DNA of 64,000 bases from Gammaproteobacteria bacterium (GCA_021773355.1 JAJFKE010000026.1:114358-178357), one strand, 5' to 3'; positions 17,225-26,295 are shown, numbered from the stretch's first letter. Notes: generated by a model from the sequence alone, not told the origin. Translations and numbers: made by a program.

Positions 17225-19657
17225 ATGAAGACCAGACTCCTGTCAGGCTTAACACTATTTGCTGTCACTGCTCTCGGCAGTGTAGTACTAATGGCGCAGG
17301 ACAAGGCGTCAATAAACATCGAAGGGCTGGATCAGCCGGTAGAAATTCTTAAGGATAAATGGGGTATTTCCCATATTTACGCGGAGACTGAGCACGATCT
17401 GTTTTTTGCTCAGGGTTATAGCGCGGCGCGAGATCGCCTGTTTCAATTTGAAATCTGGCGCGCACAGGCCACCGGAACCACGGCGGCATTATTCGGGCCG
17501 CGCATGATCGATAGAGATCACGGTACCCGCTTATTTAAGTTTCGTGGGCCGATGGCAGATGAAATGAATCATTATCATCCCCGTGGCGTAGATATCATTA
17601 CCGCGTTTGTCCATGGCGTGAATGCCTATATCGATGAAGCACTGGATGATCCGGATTCTCTGCCCTTGCCGTTCAAGTTGCTAGGTATTCAACCTCAACA
17701 CTGGACAGAGGAGGTAGTCATATCTCGTCACCAGGGTTTATTGGGGAATATCGCACAAGAGTTAAATATTGGTCGTTCCGTGTGCACTATTGGCGAAGAC
17801 GCGGTACGCGAGTTACAGTATTTTCACCCTCACGATCCGCTTCTCACCCTGGATCCCAAGGTCGATTGTGACTCATTGGTTCAAAACGATATTCTGCACC
17901 TCTATAGTGCCTACCGAAGTAGTTTGAAATTTGAGCCCAGCGATATTCAATTGGTTGAAAATCGCAACTCTACACAGGACTATGAAGCAATCGCCAGCAC
18001 AGCCCTGGCAGAAGACATCGACCTGCAAAAACACGACCTGGACGACATAGGCAGTAATAATTGGGTAGTAAGCGGGGCACTCACCCAAGATGGATGGCCG
18101 ATGATGATTAACGATCCGCATCGCGCGCAGGCAGTTCCCTCGTTACGCTATTGGGTTCATCTGGTAGGGCCGGGCTGGAATGTGATTGGTGGTGGAGAAC
18201 CGGAGATTCCTGGTATTTCTATAGGCCACAACGAACAGGGTGCCTGGGGTCTAACGGTATTCGGCACCGATGGGGAAGACTTAATGGTCTATGAAATTAA
18301 TCCAGTTAACCCAAACCAATATAGGTTCCAGGATCGCTGGGAAGACATGCGCATCATCGAGGAAACCATAGACGTCAAGAGAAGCGATTCTGTTACCGTC
18401 GAACTGAAATATACCCGTCACGGACCGGTGACCTTCGAAGACCGTGCCAAGAACCTGGCCTATGCCGTTAGACCTGCGTGGATGGAAGTAGGAGGTGCTC
18501 CTTACCTGGCTTCATTGCGCATGGATCAGGCCAAGACCTGGGAAGAGTTTCGCGATGCCACAAACTACAGCCACATCCCCGGTGAGAATATGATTTGGGC
18601 TGACCGCGATGGCAACATCGGTTGGCAGGCGGTGGGTATAGCGCCGCTACGCAGAAACTTCAGTGGGCTGGTGCCGGTACCCGGTGATGGTCGTTATGAA
18701 TGGGATGGATTTTTAGAAATAAAACAGAAGCCGAATGCACTCAATCCTGAAGTGGGATTTATAGAAACATCAAATAGTAATTACACAGAGGCTGATTATC
18801 CTCATTTAGATGCTATAGCTTACACCTGGACGGATCCTTATCGCTGGGCGCGGGGCAGTGAAGTATTAGGCTCGGGTCGTAAGTTCAACATGTCGGATAT
18901 GATTGAGCTTCAACACGATTATCTTTCCATACCGGCGCGCTCTTTACTGCCATTCTTTAAAAGCCTGCACGCCGAAGATGCGCAGGTCGAAACCGCGCGA
19001 CAGATGCTAATGGACTGGAACTTTGTGTTAAATAAAGACTCCATAGAGGCGGGTATCTATGTCGCCTTTGAACGTCAACTACAAGACAATATTGAAAGCC
19101 TAAAAGTACCAGCTATTGCCAGTGATTATTTGAATGTGGGGATGAAGACCACCATTGATATGTTGTTGGCACCCGATGGTGACTTCGGCGATGACCCGAT
19201 CCAGGGACGGGATTCTTTTCTGCTGGATACCCTGGGGCAAGCCGTAGCCACTCTGCGAGAAAAGTTGGGCCCTAATATTCAGAATTGGGTTTACGGACAA
19301 GCAGACTATAAACACGTGCTCCTACGTCATCCGCTGGGAGCAGCGGTGAACGAAGAAATGCGTAGCCGTCTTGAGGTAGGACCGGCTCCCCGCGGAGGCA
19401 ATAGTTTTACATTGGGTAATACGGGAAGTGGAGACAATCAAACTTCAGGTGCTTCCTTCAGAATTTTTATCGATACGCGAGATTGGGACAACACCCTGGG
19501 CATGAACACGCCGGGCCAGGTTGGCGACCCCGATAGTCCACTGTACGACAATTTGTTTGAATTATGGGCCAATGACAAAGTGTTTCCGGCGTTCTATTCC
19601 CGTGACAAAATTGAAACCGTATTGTACGAGAAGCTGGATCTGCGTCCTGCGAACTGA
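17225..19657 (+). CDS. Penicillin-acylase family N-terminal-nucleophile hydrolase
   Basis: 810 residues from ATG 17225, nine bases after TGAGG; the open frame continues 105 codons upstream into the structured element, but that part has no family similarity and would bury the signal peptide (MKTRLLSGLTLFAVTALGS, then VVLMAQ). The order is an alpha chain with DKWGISHIYAETEHDLFFAQGY and ARDRLFQFEIWR, a linker, then the maturation site DIGSNNWVVSGA where Ser277 becomes the beta-chain nucleophile, IGHNEQGAWGLTVFGTD, and HIPGENMIWADRDGNIGWQ. It is a periplasmic amidase; members cleave beta-lactams, acyl-homoserine lactones or other amides, and the substrate is not readable here. Confidence 0.9.
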   Translation: MKTRLLSGLTLFAVTALGSVVLMAQDKASINIEGLDQPVEILKDKWGISHIYAETEHDLFFAQGYSAARDRLFQFEIWRAQATGTTAALFGPRMIDRDHGTRLFKFRGPMADEMNHYHPRGVDIITAFVHGVNAYIDEALDDPDSLPLPFKLLGIQPQHWTEEVVISRHQGLLGNIAQELNIGRSVCTIGEDAVRELQYFHPHDPLLTLDPKVDCDSLVQNDILHLYSAYRSSLKFEPSDIQLVENRNSTQDYEAIASTALAEDIDLQKHDLDDIGSNNWVVSGALTQDGWPMMINDPHRAQAVPSLRYWVHLVGPGWNVIGGGEPEIPGISIGHNEQGAWGLTVFGTDGEDLMVYEINPVNPNQYRFQDRWEDMRIIEETIDVKRSDSVTVELKYTRHGPVTFEDRAKNLAYAVRPAWMEVGGAPYLASLRMDQAKTWEEFRDATNYSHIPGENMIWADRDGNIGWQAVGIAPLRRNFSGLVPVPGDGRYEWDGFLEIKQKPNALNPEVGFIETSNSNYTEADYPHLDAIAYTWTDPYRWARGSEVLGSGRKFNMSDMIELQHDYLSIPARSLLPFFKSLHAEDAQVETARQMLMDWNFVLNKDSIEAGIYVAFERQLQDNIESLKVPAIASDYLNVGMKTTIDMLLAPDGDFGDDPIQGRDSFLLDTLGQAVATLREKLGPNIQNWVYGQADYKHVLLRHPLGAAVNEEMRSRLEVGPAPRGGNSFTLGNTGSGDNQTSGASFRIFIDTRDWDNTLGMNTPGQVGDPDSPLYDNLFELWANDKVFPAFYSRDKIETVLYEKLDLRPAN

Positions 19658-19689
19658 GCTTAATTCTGAATAATATTGAGGAAAAACCA

Positions 19690-21162
19690 ATGGGCAAAGT
19701 AGACAAGTTCGATAAACAAGGAACGCGTTTGCCGATCAAGATCGATAGTACATCGAACGGCGAATACGAACCGATTCCAATTTCGGCAGTCAATCAGCAA
19801 GCGAATAAGCTTGCCTTTGAAATGGCAGACAGCCATGCCAGAAAACGCGCTCAGTCGCGCCGACAGTTCCTGGTGTCAAGCTGTGGCGCGGCCAGCACTC
19901 TGCTGGCATTTAACCAAGCGAATGCCTATAGCAATGTCCGTGGCGGCTACTTTGATGTTCGCCAAGAAAGCGCACTCGATTCTTTCTCTGCTGCGGCTCA
20001 GCTTGAGGGTGGTGAATTTATTTTCGATGTCCAGGGTCACTACGTAAATCCAGAAGGAGACTGGCTCGCGAATGTACCCTCGTTCGCTAGACCCTACGCA
20101 GGTATGGAAAAAGCGTCCTGCGAAGCCGCCAACAGCGGCGGTGATCGCGCTTATCTGAACTGCCTATCTGGCAGTGAGTTTATTAAGGACATCTTCATGG
20201 ATAGCGACACCGACATCATGGTGCTGTCCTTTGTACCTTCCACCCGTGAGAGTGAACCGGTAACTATTGAAGAGGCAGACGAAACTCGCAGGATCGTGTC
20301 TGAGCTGGAAGGCAGCAAACGGCTAATGATTCATGGTCGGGTGAACCCAAACCAGGAAGGTGACCTTGAAGGCATGGATGAATTGGCTGAGAACTGGGAC
20401 ATATGTGCCTTCAAGACCTATACACAATACGGTCCAGGAGGCGTTGGTTTCTTCTTGCACGATGATCCAGGCCTGGCCATGATCGAACGGGCTAGACGCT
20501 TGGGCGTGCGTAACATTTGCGTGCACAAGGGACTGCCCTTTGGTCCCCAGTCCTATGAGCATAGTCAGTGCTCGGACATAGGTATCGTTGCCAAGCAATT
20601 TCCAGACATAAATTTTATTGTTTACCACTCTGGTTTCGTCGGCAATGTAACCGAACAGGAATTTGTGGCCGGAGCAGGGCGTGATGGTATAGATACACTT
20701 ATTCAATCTGTAATCGACAACGAAGTAAGCCCAAATTCGAATGTCTATGCAGAGCTAGGCAGTACCTGGCGCTTTTTGATGCGTAATCCTGACAATGCAG
20801 CTCATGCGTTGGGCAAATTGTTCAAGTATATTGGCGAAGACAATGTTCTTTGGGGAACTGATTCGATTTGGTATGGATCACCGCAGGATCAGATCCAAGC
20901 TTTTCGGACCTTTCAGATATCTCAGGAATTCCAAGAAAGATATGGTTACACCTCTATCGGCGAGGAGCTTAGACGCAAGGTATTTGGCCTTAACGCCGCC
21001 AAACCGTACCAGATAGATCAGGACGAAATTAGAGCGCTAACCGCCAGCGATATGGTTTCGCTAGAGAAGATAGCGTATCAGGAAAATCCACAGCCGAGTT
21101 TCCTCACTTACGGTCCCAAGAATCGTCGCGAGTTTTTGAACTTCTTGAAGTTGGGTGGTTGA
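19690..21162 (+). CDS. Amidohydrolase-family protein with internal Tat-like motif
   Basis: 490 residues. An unusually long N-terminal region (about 55 residues) precedes a Tat-like motif, SRRQFLVSSCGAASTLLAF. The amidohydrolase-2 barrel follows: FDVQGHYVNPEGDW, ICVHKGLPFG, FIVYHSGFVG and NVLWGTDSIWYG. The first metal motif, normally HxH, reads Q-G-H, so one histidine ligand is replaced by Gln. It follows the penicillin-acylase gene by 32 bases with GAGG before its ATG, so they are likely co-transcribed and perhaps act on one substrate. Reaction unknown. Confidence 0.83.
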   Translation: MGKVDKFDKQGTRLPIKIDSTSNGEYEPIPISAVNQQANKLAFEMADSHARKRAQSRRQFLVSSCGAASTLLAFNQANAYSNVRGGYFDVRQESALDSFSAAAQLEGGEFIFDVQGHYVNPEGDWLANVPSFARPYAGMEKASCEAANSGGDRAYLNCLSGSEFIKDIFMDSDTDIMVLSFVPSTRESEPVTIEEADETRRIVSELEGSKRLMIHGRVNPNQEGDLEGMDELAENWDICAFKTYTQYGPGGVGFFLHDDPGLAMIERARRLGVRNICVHKGLPFGPQSYEHSQCSDIGIVAKQFPDINFIVYHSGFVGNVTEQEFVAGAGRDGIDTLIQSVIDNEVSPNSNVYAELGSTWRFLMRNPDNAAHALGKLFKYIGEDNVLWGTDSIWYGSPQDQIQAFRTFQISQEFQERYGYTSIGEELRRKVFGLNAAKPYQIDQDEIRALTASDMVSLEKIAYQENPQPSFLTYGPKNRREFLNFLKLGG

Positions 21163-21230
21163 TGTCACCAAGGGCTGGAGATATAAGCTTACGTTGAGAG
21201 CCCGTATGTCGGAGCTCTGGTCCATAGGAC

Positions 21231-21593
21231 TTACACCCGTACTAACATACTGATTACAGCAGCCACAGAAAAAACTATTGCTGCTATGCTGGTGTAGGAT
21301 GCCTGCAATTTCGAAGTATCGAAAGTTTGGTATTGCTCTAACAAATATGTGAATGTGCCGACTGCATCCAAAGTCATCACCATAGTGAGTAAGTCTTCAT
21401 ATAAAGCCTGTGGGGAAACCACGGCGATCATCAACGCAAACCAGCATAGACCGGCGACGAGAAAGATACTACGACGGCTAGTCTTTAATTTTCTAAAACT
21501 CTGATCGACCTGTTCAGTAAATCCTCGGTCTGCGATCATAGCGGGCTGAGCGAGCAATTTATCTAATTGGTCAAATTCTGAATTGTCATTCAT
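21231..21593 (-). CDS. Small membrane protein, probable anti-sigma partner
   Basis: 120 residues with a soluble N-terminal part (FDQLDKLLAQPAMIADRGFTEQVDQSFRKLK) and three hydrophobic stretches (SIFLVAGLCWFALMIAVVS, DLLTMVMTLDAVGTFTYLL and SIAAIVFSVAAVISMLV). Its ATG overlaps the sigma gene's stop (ATGA), indicating translational coupling. Position and architecture suggest an anti-sigma factor or sigma accessory protein. I see no zinc-binding HxxxCxxC anti-sigma motif, so this is inference from context. Confidence 0.68.
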   Translation of the reverse strand: MNDNSEFDQLDKLLAQPAMIADRGFTEQVDQSFRKLKTSRRSIFLVAGLCWFALMIAVVSPQALYEDLLTMVMTLDAVGTFTYLLEQYQTFDTSKLQASYTSIAAIVFSVAAVISMLVRV

Positions 21594-22141
21594 GACGCTT
21601 TCTCCAATCCGCCTGTCTTAGTTAGAATTTCTTTCAGTTTGGTTTTGCCACGGCTGATGTTCGATTTTACTGATCCCAGAGGCATATTCAATATGTCTGA
21701 TACTTCTTGATGAGAGAAGCCAAAGCTATGAGATAGTGTAATAGTTGCAGTCTCATCTGGATTAAGTTGGGTTAGTGCTTTCTCTATGTCTATTTGCTCA
21801 GTAGAGATAGCTTCGTATTTTTCAGTTAGTATTTCTTGTTGATCGGTAAACTGCTCTGTTATTTCAATCCTTCGTTTTGTTTTCCTCAGATGCTGAAGAA
21901 AACTATTATGAGCAATTTTAAATAGCCAACCGGAAAAATTTCCTGCCCCCTTAAAAGTTTCCAGTTTTCGAAAAGCGGTTATAAAAGTTTCTTGGGCAAG
22001 GTCATCTGCCAGATCGTAGTTCCTGCATAGCCGCACAAGATAGGCTCGAATCTTGTTCTGATGCATTCGTACGAGAGCAGAAAACGCGTCGTTGTCACGA
22101 TGCGTTAGCGTCCGCAGTATTAATGAGCCTTCTTCATTCAA
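21590..22141 (-). CDS. ECF-family RNA polymerase sigma factor
   Basis: 183 residues. Region 2 is clear (DNDAFSALVRMHQNKIRAYL, DLADDLAQETFITAFRKLETF, NFSGWLFKIAHNSFLQHLRK) and region 4 is a helix-turn-helix (TQLNPDETATITLSHSFGFSHQEVSDILNMPLGSVKSNISRGKTKL). The best start is TTG 22141, without a good ribosome site, 21 bases after the stop of the upstream membrane gene. It would direct polymerase to a small stress regulon, probably held by the coupled downstream membrane protein. Confidence 0.9.
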   Translation of the reverse strand: MNEEGSLILRTLTHRDNDAFSALVRMHQNKIRAYLVRLCRNYDLADDLAQETFITAFRKLETFKGAGNFSGWLFKIAHNSFLQHLRKTKRRIEITEQFTDQQEILTEKYEAISTEQIDIEKALTQLNPDETATITLSHSFGFSHQEVSDILNMPLGSVKSNISRGKTKLKEILTKTGGLEKAS

Positions 22142-22162
22142 ATTTATGTACGGCTTGGTGAA

Positions 22163-22528
22163 TTAGTTGGAATCGCGTAATCGATACTTGCCAGAAATCA
22201 GATAGGCAATACCAATAAATAAAGGAATTGCTCCAAATACTGCTCCCGACCAGCTACCTTCCAACCAGATGCCTAAAACCAGTGGAATTCCTATGGCAAG
22301 CCATACAAGACCATATTTGTAATCTGTTTTGTAACTATTGCTGGCGCCGCTGAGCATTTTCATCATGTCGGGATCGACGTTTCCACCTAGCTCAACTACC
22401 TTAACAATGGTATCTAATTTCTTAGCGTTTAGCCGTTGAATAAAATACAAAATACTCAGCGGTAATACACCTAATGAGAAGAATATTGAGAAAATCGCTA
22501 TAAATGCTTCGCCTTCCATACTAGTCAC
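22163..22528 (-). CDS. DUF6249-like membrane protein, first gene of the sigma operon
   Basis: 121 residues: an N-terminal membrane helix (FIAIFSIFFSLGVLPLSILYFIQ), a cytosolic segment LDTIVKVVELGGNVDPDMMKMLSG, and two C-terminal helices (YGLVWLAIGIPLVLGIWLEG and FGAIPLFIGIAYLISG). This layout is that of DUF6249 proteins, often found with ECF sigma genes. It leads the three-gene minus-strand operon with the sigma factor and the small membrane protein. It may relay an envelope signal or be a target of the sigma factor. Confidence 0.75.
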   Translation of the reverse strand: MTSMEGEAFIAIFSIFFSLGVLPLSILYFIQRLNAKKLDTIVKVVELGGNVDPDMMKMLSGASNSYKTDYKYGLVWLAIGIPLVLGIWLEGSWSGAVFGAIPLFIGIAYLISGKYRLRDSN

Positions 22529-22619
22529 CTGTAAAAATTGATGTTTAATCTATGATGCCTGCCGGATTGCTTTTGGATTCATCGATGATGAAAATATTTT
22601 ACTGTCTAACTTATTGAAA

Positions 22620-23561
22620 TTAATCAAAAACCTTGAAAGTCTGCACTTCGATGGTGAGGTGTTGCAAATGAATATCTGCGGGCAATTGTGCACGGTAGTG
22701 GGCCGGGTCTTGAGGTGAGGTAGAGACGATGGAAATAATTGCCGAATAGATGCCCGGAGCTACGGTCCAGAGATGCAGATCTACCACCCGGTCAGTGGGG
22801 CTCTGTTCGATACTTTCGCGTATTGCCTGCTGGCTGCGTTCCGGTGCCTGTTCATCGAGCAAGATTGCACTGCTGGATTTCAATAGACCAAGGGACCAGC
22901 GTGCCACAAGCACGGCCCCAACAATGCCCATTAAGGGATCCATCCATACTGCGCCAAAATATTTACCAATCAGCAGAGCAAAAATCGCGAGTAGGGACGT
23001 CACTGCGTCTGCCAATACATGGAGGTAGGCTGACTTCAGGTTGTGATCATGGTGGTGATGATGTTCTTCATGATGCTGTTCAGATTGCGAATGCTCATGA
23101 TCATGATTTACTCCAAGAATAAATACACTGGCGCCGTTTACTAGTAAACCAAGTACTGCGACGAAGATGGCTTGATTAAAGGCAATGGTTACTGGTTCTA
23201 TCAATCGCAACACGCTTTCGAAAGCCATAATCGCAGCAAATACGGCCAGAAGAATGGCGCCGGTGTAGCCGCCTAATGTATTGACCTTGCCGGTACCAAA
23301 ACTGTATTTAGTATTATGCGCGTGTCGTCGAGCATAAACGTAGGCGAAGGCATTGATTCCCAAGGCAACAGCATGGGAGCCCATATGCAAGCCATCTGCG
23401 AGTAAAGCCATGGAGCCGAAGGCGATCCCGGCGCTTATTTCCACAATCATCATAGCGGAAGTTAATGCGATAACTACAAAGGTACGTAGTTCCGCCGGAC
23501 GTTTCTGATCCTGACCAAAGCTATGAGAATGTTTCCAGTGCGCCAGTTGCTCTTCTCGCAT
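22620..23561 (-). CDS. dmeF: Cation diffusion facilitator, DmeF-like (Co/Ni efflux)
   Basis: 313 residues starting at ATG 23561 behind AAGGAGG. Six membrane helices are visible, with the metal sites DGLHMGSH in helix 2 and LADAVTS in helix 5 (HxxxD and DxxxD-type geometry). Between helices 4 and 5 lies a His-rich loop (DHEHSQSEQHHEEHHHHHDH), and a C-terminal cytosolic domain follows (VDLHLWTVAPGIYSAIISI). The N-terminal SHSFGQDQKRPAELRT is typical of DmeF. It exports divalent metals such as cobalt or nickel from the cytosol by proton exchange. Confidence 0.9.
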   Translation of the reverse strand: MREEQLAHWKHSHSFGQDQKRPAELRTFVVIALTSAMMIVEISAGIAFGSMALLADGLHMGSHAVALGINAFAYVYARRHAHNTKYSFGTGKVNTLGGYTGAILLAVFAAIMAFESVLRLIEPVTIAFNQAIFVAVLGLLVNGASVFILGVNHDHEHSQSEQHHEEHHHHHDHNLKSAYLHVLADAVTSLLAIFALLIGKYFGAVWMDPLMGIVGAVLVARWSLGLLKSSSAILLDEQAPERSQQAIRESIEQSPTDRVVDLHLWTVAPGIYSAIISIVSTSPQDPAHYRAQLPADIHLQHLTIEVQTFKVFD

Positions 23562-23734
23562 GAATCCTCCTTGTCAGGGGTGACTTATAGCACGGTTTTT
23601 TCGCCGGAATCCAATGCCTGGGCGACAGTTTGTCGCGGATCATTTCGATAGCTGTGACCGTAAATCCTCTGCTATAGTATTTCCCTGCTTAAACAAGATA
23701 TTTACCAGTTACAGACCAAACCGTTGGAGAAACA

Positions 23735-24316
23735 ATGAATAAGTTCTTAGCGAGTCTCTTAGTTCTGACACCCTTGCTGGCGAGTAGCGCCCTGGCAGTT
23801 GAGGAGGCTGATCCCGCCTTGGCTGAAATTATTAATTTTCGGCAATATAGTCCTAGCTTTGCCAGCTCTGGCCAACCAAGCCGCGAGCAATTCGCTACCA
23901 TAGCCGAGAATGGATTCGAACGAATTGTATATATTGCTTTTACTAACAACCCCAATGCCTTAGCGGATGCCGATCAAGTGGTTAAAGGCTTGGGCATGGA
24001 ATATATGCAGGTGCCGGTCTCCTTCGATAATCCTCTGCCAGATGACTTCTACGCCTTCGCGGATTCCATGCAGAGAAACACTGGCAAGAAAACGCTATTA
24101 CATTGCCAGGTAAACGCCAGAGCCACGGCGTTTAGTTTTCTGTATCGCGTGATTTATGAGGACGTGCCAGTCGACGAGGCCAAGGCCGACATGAATACGG
24201 TTTGGCAACCCAACGAAGTCTGGCGCGATTTTATCTTCACGGTCATGGCAGAAAATAATCTATCCCCTGATTGTGAGGGCTGTGACTGGACACCACCACC
24301 ACCACGGGGTCAGTAA
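23735..24316 (+). CDS. Exported DSP-like phosphatase with CX4R loop
   Basis: 193 residues with a signal peptide (MNKFLASLLVLTPLLASSAL, then AVEE). The fold matches the beta-lactamase-hydrolase-like/protein-tyrosine-phosphatase group: SPSFASSGQPSREQFATIAENGFERIVYIAF, then the active loop LLHCQVNARATAF. The loop is Cys-x4-Arg rather than the classical Cys-x5-Arg, as in the HCQANYRAS subfamily. The C-terminus has a CEGCDW pair and a PPPPRGQ tail. It is probably a periplasmic phosphatase or sulfur-handling enzyme; the substrate is unknown. It ends at a shared terminator with the convergent large gene. Confidence 0.8.
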   Translation: MNKFLASLLVLTPLLASSALAVEEADPALAEIINFRQYSPSFASSGQPSREQFATIAENGFERIVYIAFTNNPNALADADQVVKGLGMEYMQVPVSFDNPLPDDFYAFADSMQRNTGKKTLLHCQVNARATAFSFLYRVIYEDVPVDEAKADMNTVWQPNEVWRDFIFTVMAENNLSPDCEGCDWTPPPPRGQ

Positions 24317-24403
24317 GAATACTGCTATTGCTCAACCGTGCTTTGGTTTGGCAGAAAACCAAGACATAAAAAAGGGGAATCGTATCTTTGACTCTTCCAC
24401 CTA

Positions 24404-24439
24404 AAAAAGGGGTAAGCTCTAACGAGTTCACCCCTTTTT
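24404..24439. terminator. Bidirectional rho-independent terminator
   Basis: A 10-bp perfect stem, AAAAAGGGGT with ACCCCTTTTT, encloses a 16-base loop that can fold further (CTC/GAG). A-runs on one side and T-runs on the other let it serve both the phosphatase (plus) and the fused monooxygenase (minus), which converge here. Confidence 0.85.
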
Positions 24440-24462
24440 GCTTTCTAAAGGCTTAGTCAGTC

Positions 24463-26295
24463 CTAGTCAGAACCACCCTGGTCTACATTCTTCCAGGAAT
24501 AGAATCCCATGAACATTTCTTCCCAGCTCTGTTCACCCCAATTGATCTCTGTGTTTGGATCAGGATTGAATCCGTTCTGCGAAGAGTTATCGAAAGCACC
24601 TACGGCCACAATCTTGGTGCCTGCAGGGACTCTCAAAGGCTGTTCCAATTCGTGGGCCAGTTGCCAGTTGAAGGAATAGGCTGGAACAGAAAGCAATAGC
24701 TCCTCACTGCCATCAGGATACACTGCGGTAAATTTCATGCGCTTTCCGCGGAAATGCATATGCGGCATAAGGCTGTAAATCTCGGCTTCTTCTGGAACCG
24801 TAGTTACCAATTCCATCTCGTGATCCTTAGCCTGAGCAGGAATGCTGATTGAAAAAGCATTACCCACACCGCCCGACATGCGCTCATTAGGAACTTCACC
24901 ATCATCGTAGAAGTAGATGCCGATTTCAGTCGAATCGGTAGTCTCTTTACCAGATGTTGTGTAATGCATCTGTAGATTTAGCGTAGTGCCTGCTTTTAAA
25001 AGGCCACCCACACCAGGAGGGTTAAGTGAAACGCTGTTTCCCGGCGCATAGCCCGCAACTGAGCCAAGGTCAGGGTCGTTACCGCCACCTAGAAAAGCAC
25101 CGATGTCAATATCCGGAATCTGCTTGAAGATTTCACCAATATTCGGTTGCTGTCCGGAGGCAACTGCGGTGAATAATTGGTTGCGAATGTCCTGTGCTTT
25201 TTCAGGAGGAAGTGTTGCTAACAAATCCATCAAGATTTGTTGAAAGTCCGGGGCACCCTCCGGCGGTATCACTGTAGTAATAATGTGATGAAGTACGGCT
25301 GGATCGCCCGGTACCACTTCACTGCCCTTTATCCATACATCTTTTTCAAGACCCAGGTCGATAGGGATGTCCATGTAGTCAACAACGCCTGTGGCTGGTA
25401 TGGCTTGTTCAGGAACCTTAACAATAAGATCTGGCTCGCCAAGAGACCATTTAGTGGTAGGCCATATGAGTGCGGTTAGAGGATCATTTTCGCTGTCCAC
25501 CTTTGCGCCGGCATTAACCCAACGAACCAGCTTTTGCATTTCTTCGTCATTAAGATTCATTTCGTTCTTCATCTTATGACCGACTTTGTTATCCAACTGA
25601 CCAGGAGGCATGCGTTTGGTCATAACCACTTCACGAATCATTGGTGACCAACCCTGAACAGCGAGGTTGCTGTCCATGGCAAAGGGAGCAATACCGCCGT
25701 CACGGTGGCAGCTGGCGCAGTTCTCAGCAATGATTGGTGCAATGTCTTTCTCGTAGGAAAGTTTGGCATGAGCCTGCGAGTTGGGAAATTGAATGACTTG
25801 AGCAGTACCGGAGGTAGCGACCAGGTCAAAATCCTCACCGGCAAGCAATTGATCAATCGAGCTTTCCATTCCTGCTATAGGGCCGCGGTAAAGAAGTTCG
25901 AAATTACCAGGGTTATACAGTACCGCTTCATCAACACGGCTTATACCCAACATCTCAGTAACCAGCTGGGTATCGTCCATCAATACTGGAAGGTCCAGAC
26001 CAAGGGCCGCTACTTCCGCCCCAACCTGGGCGCGATCTGAATGAACGCCCGGGTTCAGCAGAAAGAACTGCACACCCTGTTGTCCATATTTCCCTTGCAG
26101 AGCCTTCAGACTGTCTGCGTCAGACTGATTGCTACCTATAGGCAAGATAACGACAGCATTTTGATCGTCATACCAGGCCATGTGCTGGAAAGCACCTTGA
26201 TGGTCGATCAAAGCAAAATCGCCAACTCGCTCACCCGCATTTGCAGTGGCTGCAACCAGAACTGCTGATAAGGCCAAACCCAAAGAAATTTTCAC
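24463..26295 (-). CDS. Exported thioredoxin-fold / cytochrome c / copper type II monooxygenase fusion
   Basis: 610 residues with a signal peptide (residues 1-20). Residues about 22-165 have a peroxiredoxin/thioredoxin-like fold whose usual CxxC position reads SNQS, so it is catalytically dead as a thioredoxin. Residues about 178-270 are a mono-haem cytochrome c (CASCH, Cys193, Cys196, His197) with the distal stretch TKRMPPG. Residues about 290-605 resemble the copper type II ascorbate-dependent monooxygenases (PHM/DBH family): AVLHHIITT, LQMHYTTSG, PHMHFRGKR and a Met-rich EMFMGFYSW as likely copper ligands. The haem may supply electrons to the copper site. Oxidation of an exported substrate is inferred; no partner genes are adjacent. 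Confidence 0.85.
   Translation of the reverse strand: MKISLGLALSAVLVAATANAGERVGDFALIDHQGAFQHMAWYDDQNAVVILPIGSNQSDADSLKALQGKYGQQGVQFFLLNPGVHSDRAQVGAEVAALGLDLPVLMDDTQLVTEMLGISRVDEAVLYNPGNFELLYRGPIAGMESSIDQLLAGEDFDLVATSGTAQVIQFPNSQAHAKLSYEKDIAPIIAENCASCHRDGGIAPFAMDSNLAVQGWSPMIREVVMTKRMPPGQLDNKVGHKMKNEMNLNDEEMQKLVRWVNAGAKVDSENDPLTALIWPTTKWSLGEPDLIVKVPEQAIPATGVVDYMDIPIDLGLEKDVWIKGSEVVPGDPAVLHHIITTVIPPEGAPDFQQILMDLLATLPPEKAQDIRNQLFTAVASGQQPNIGEIFKQIPDIDIGAFLGGGNDPDLGSVAGYAPGNSVSLNPPGVGGLLKAGTTLNLQMHYTTSGKETTDSTEIGIYFYDDGEVPNERMSGGVGNAFSISIPAQAKDHEMELVTTVPEEAEIYSLMPHMHFRGKRMKFTAVYPDGSEELLLSVPAYSFNWQLAHELEQPLRVPAGTKIVAVGAFDNSSQNGFNPDPNTEINWGEQSWEEMFMGFYSWKNVDQGGSD

Noticed and set aside
23041-23106. 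Repetitive ATG/GTG-rich tract that might be a simple repeat
   Set aside because: It is the His-rich metal-binding loop of the DmeF-like exporter read on the minus strand.
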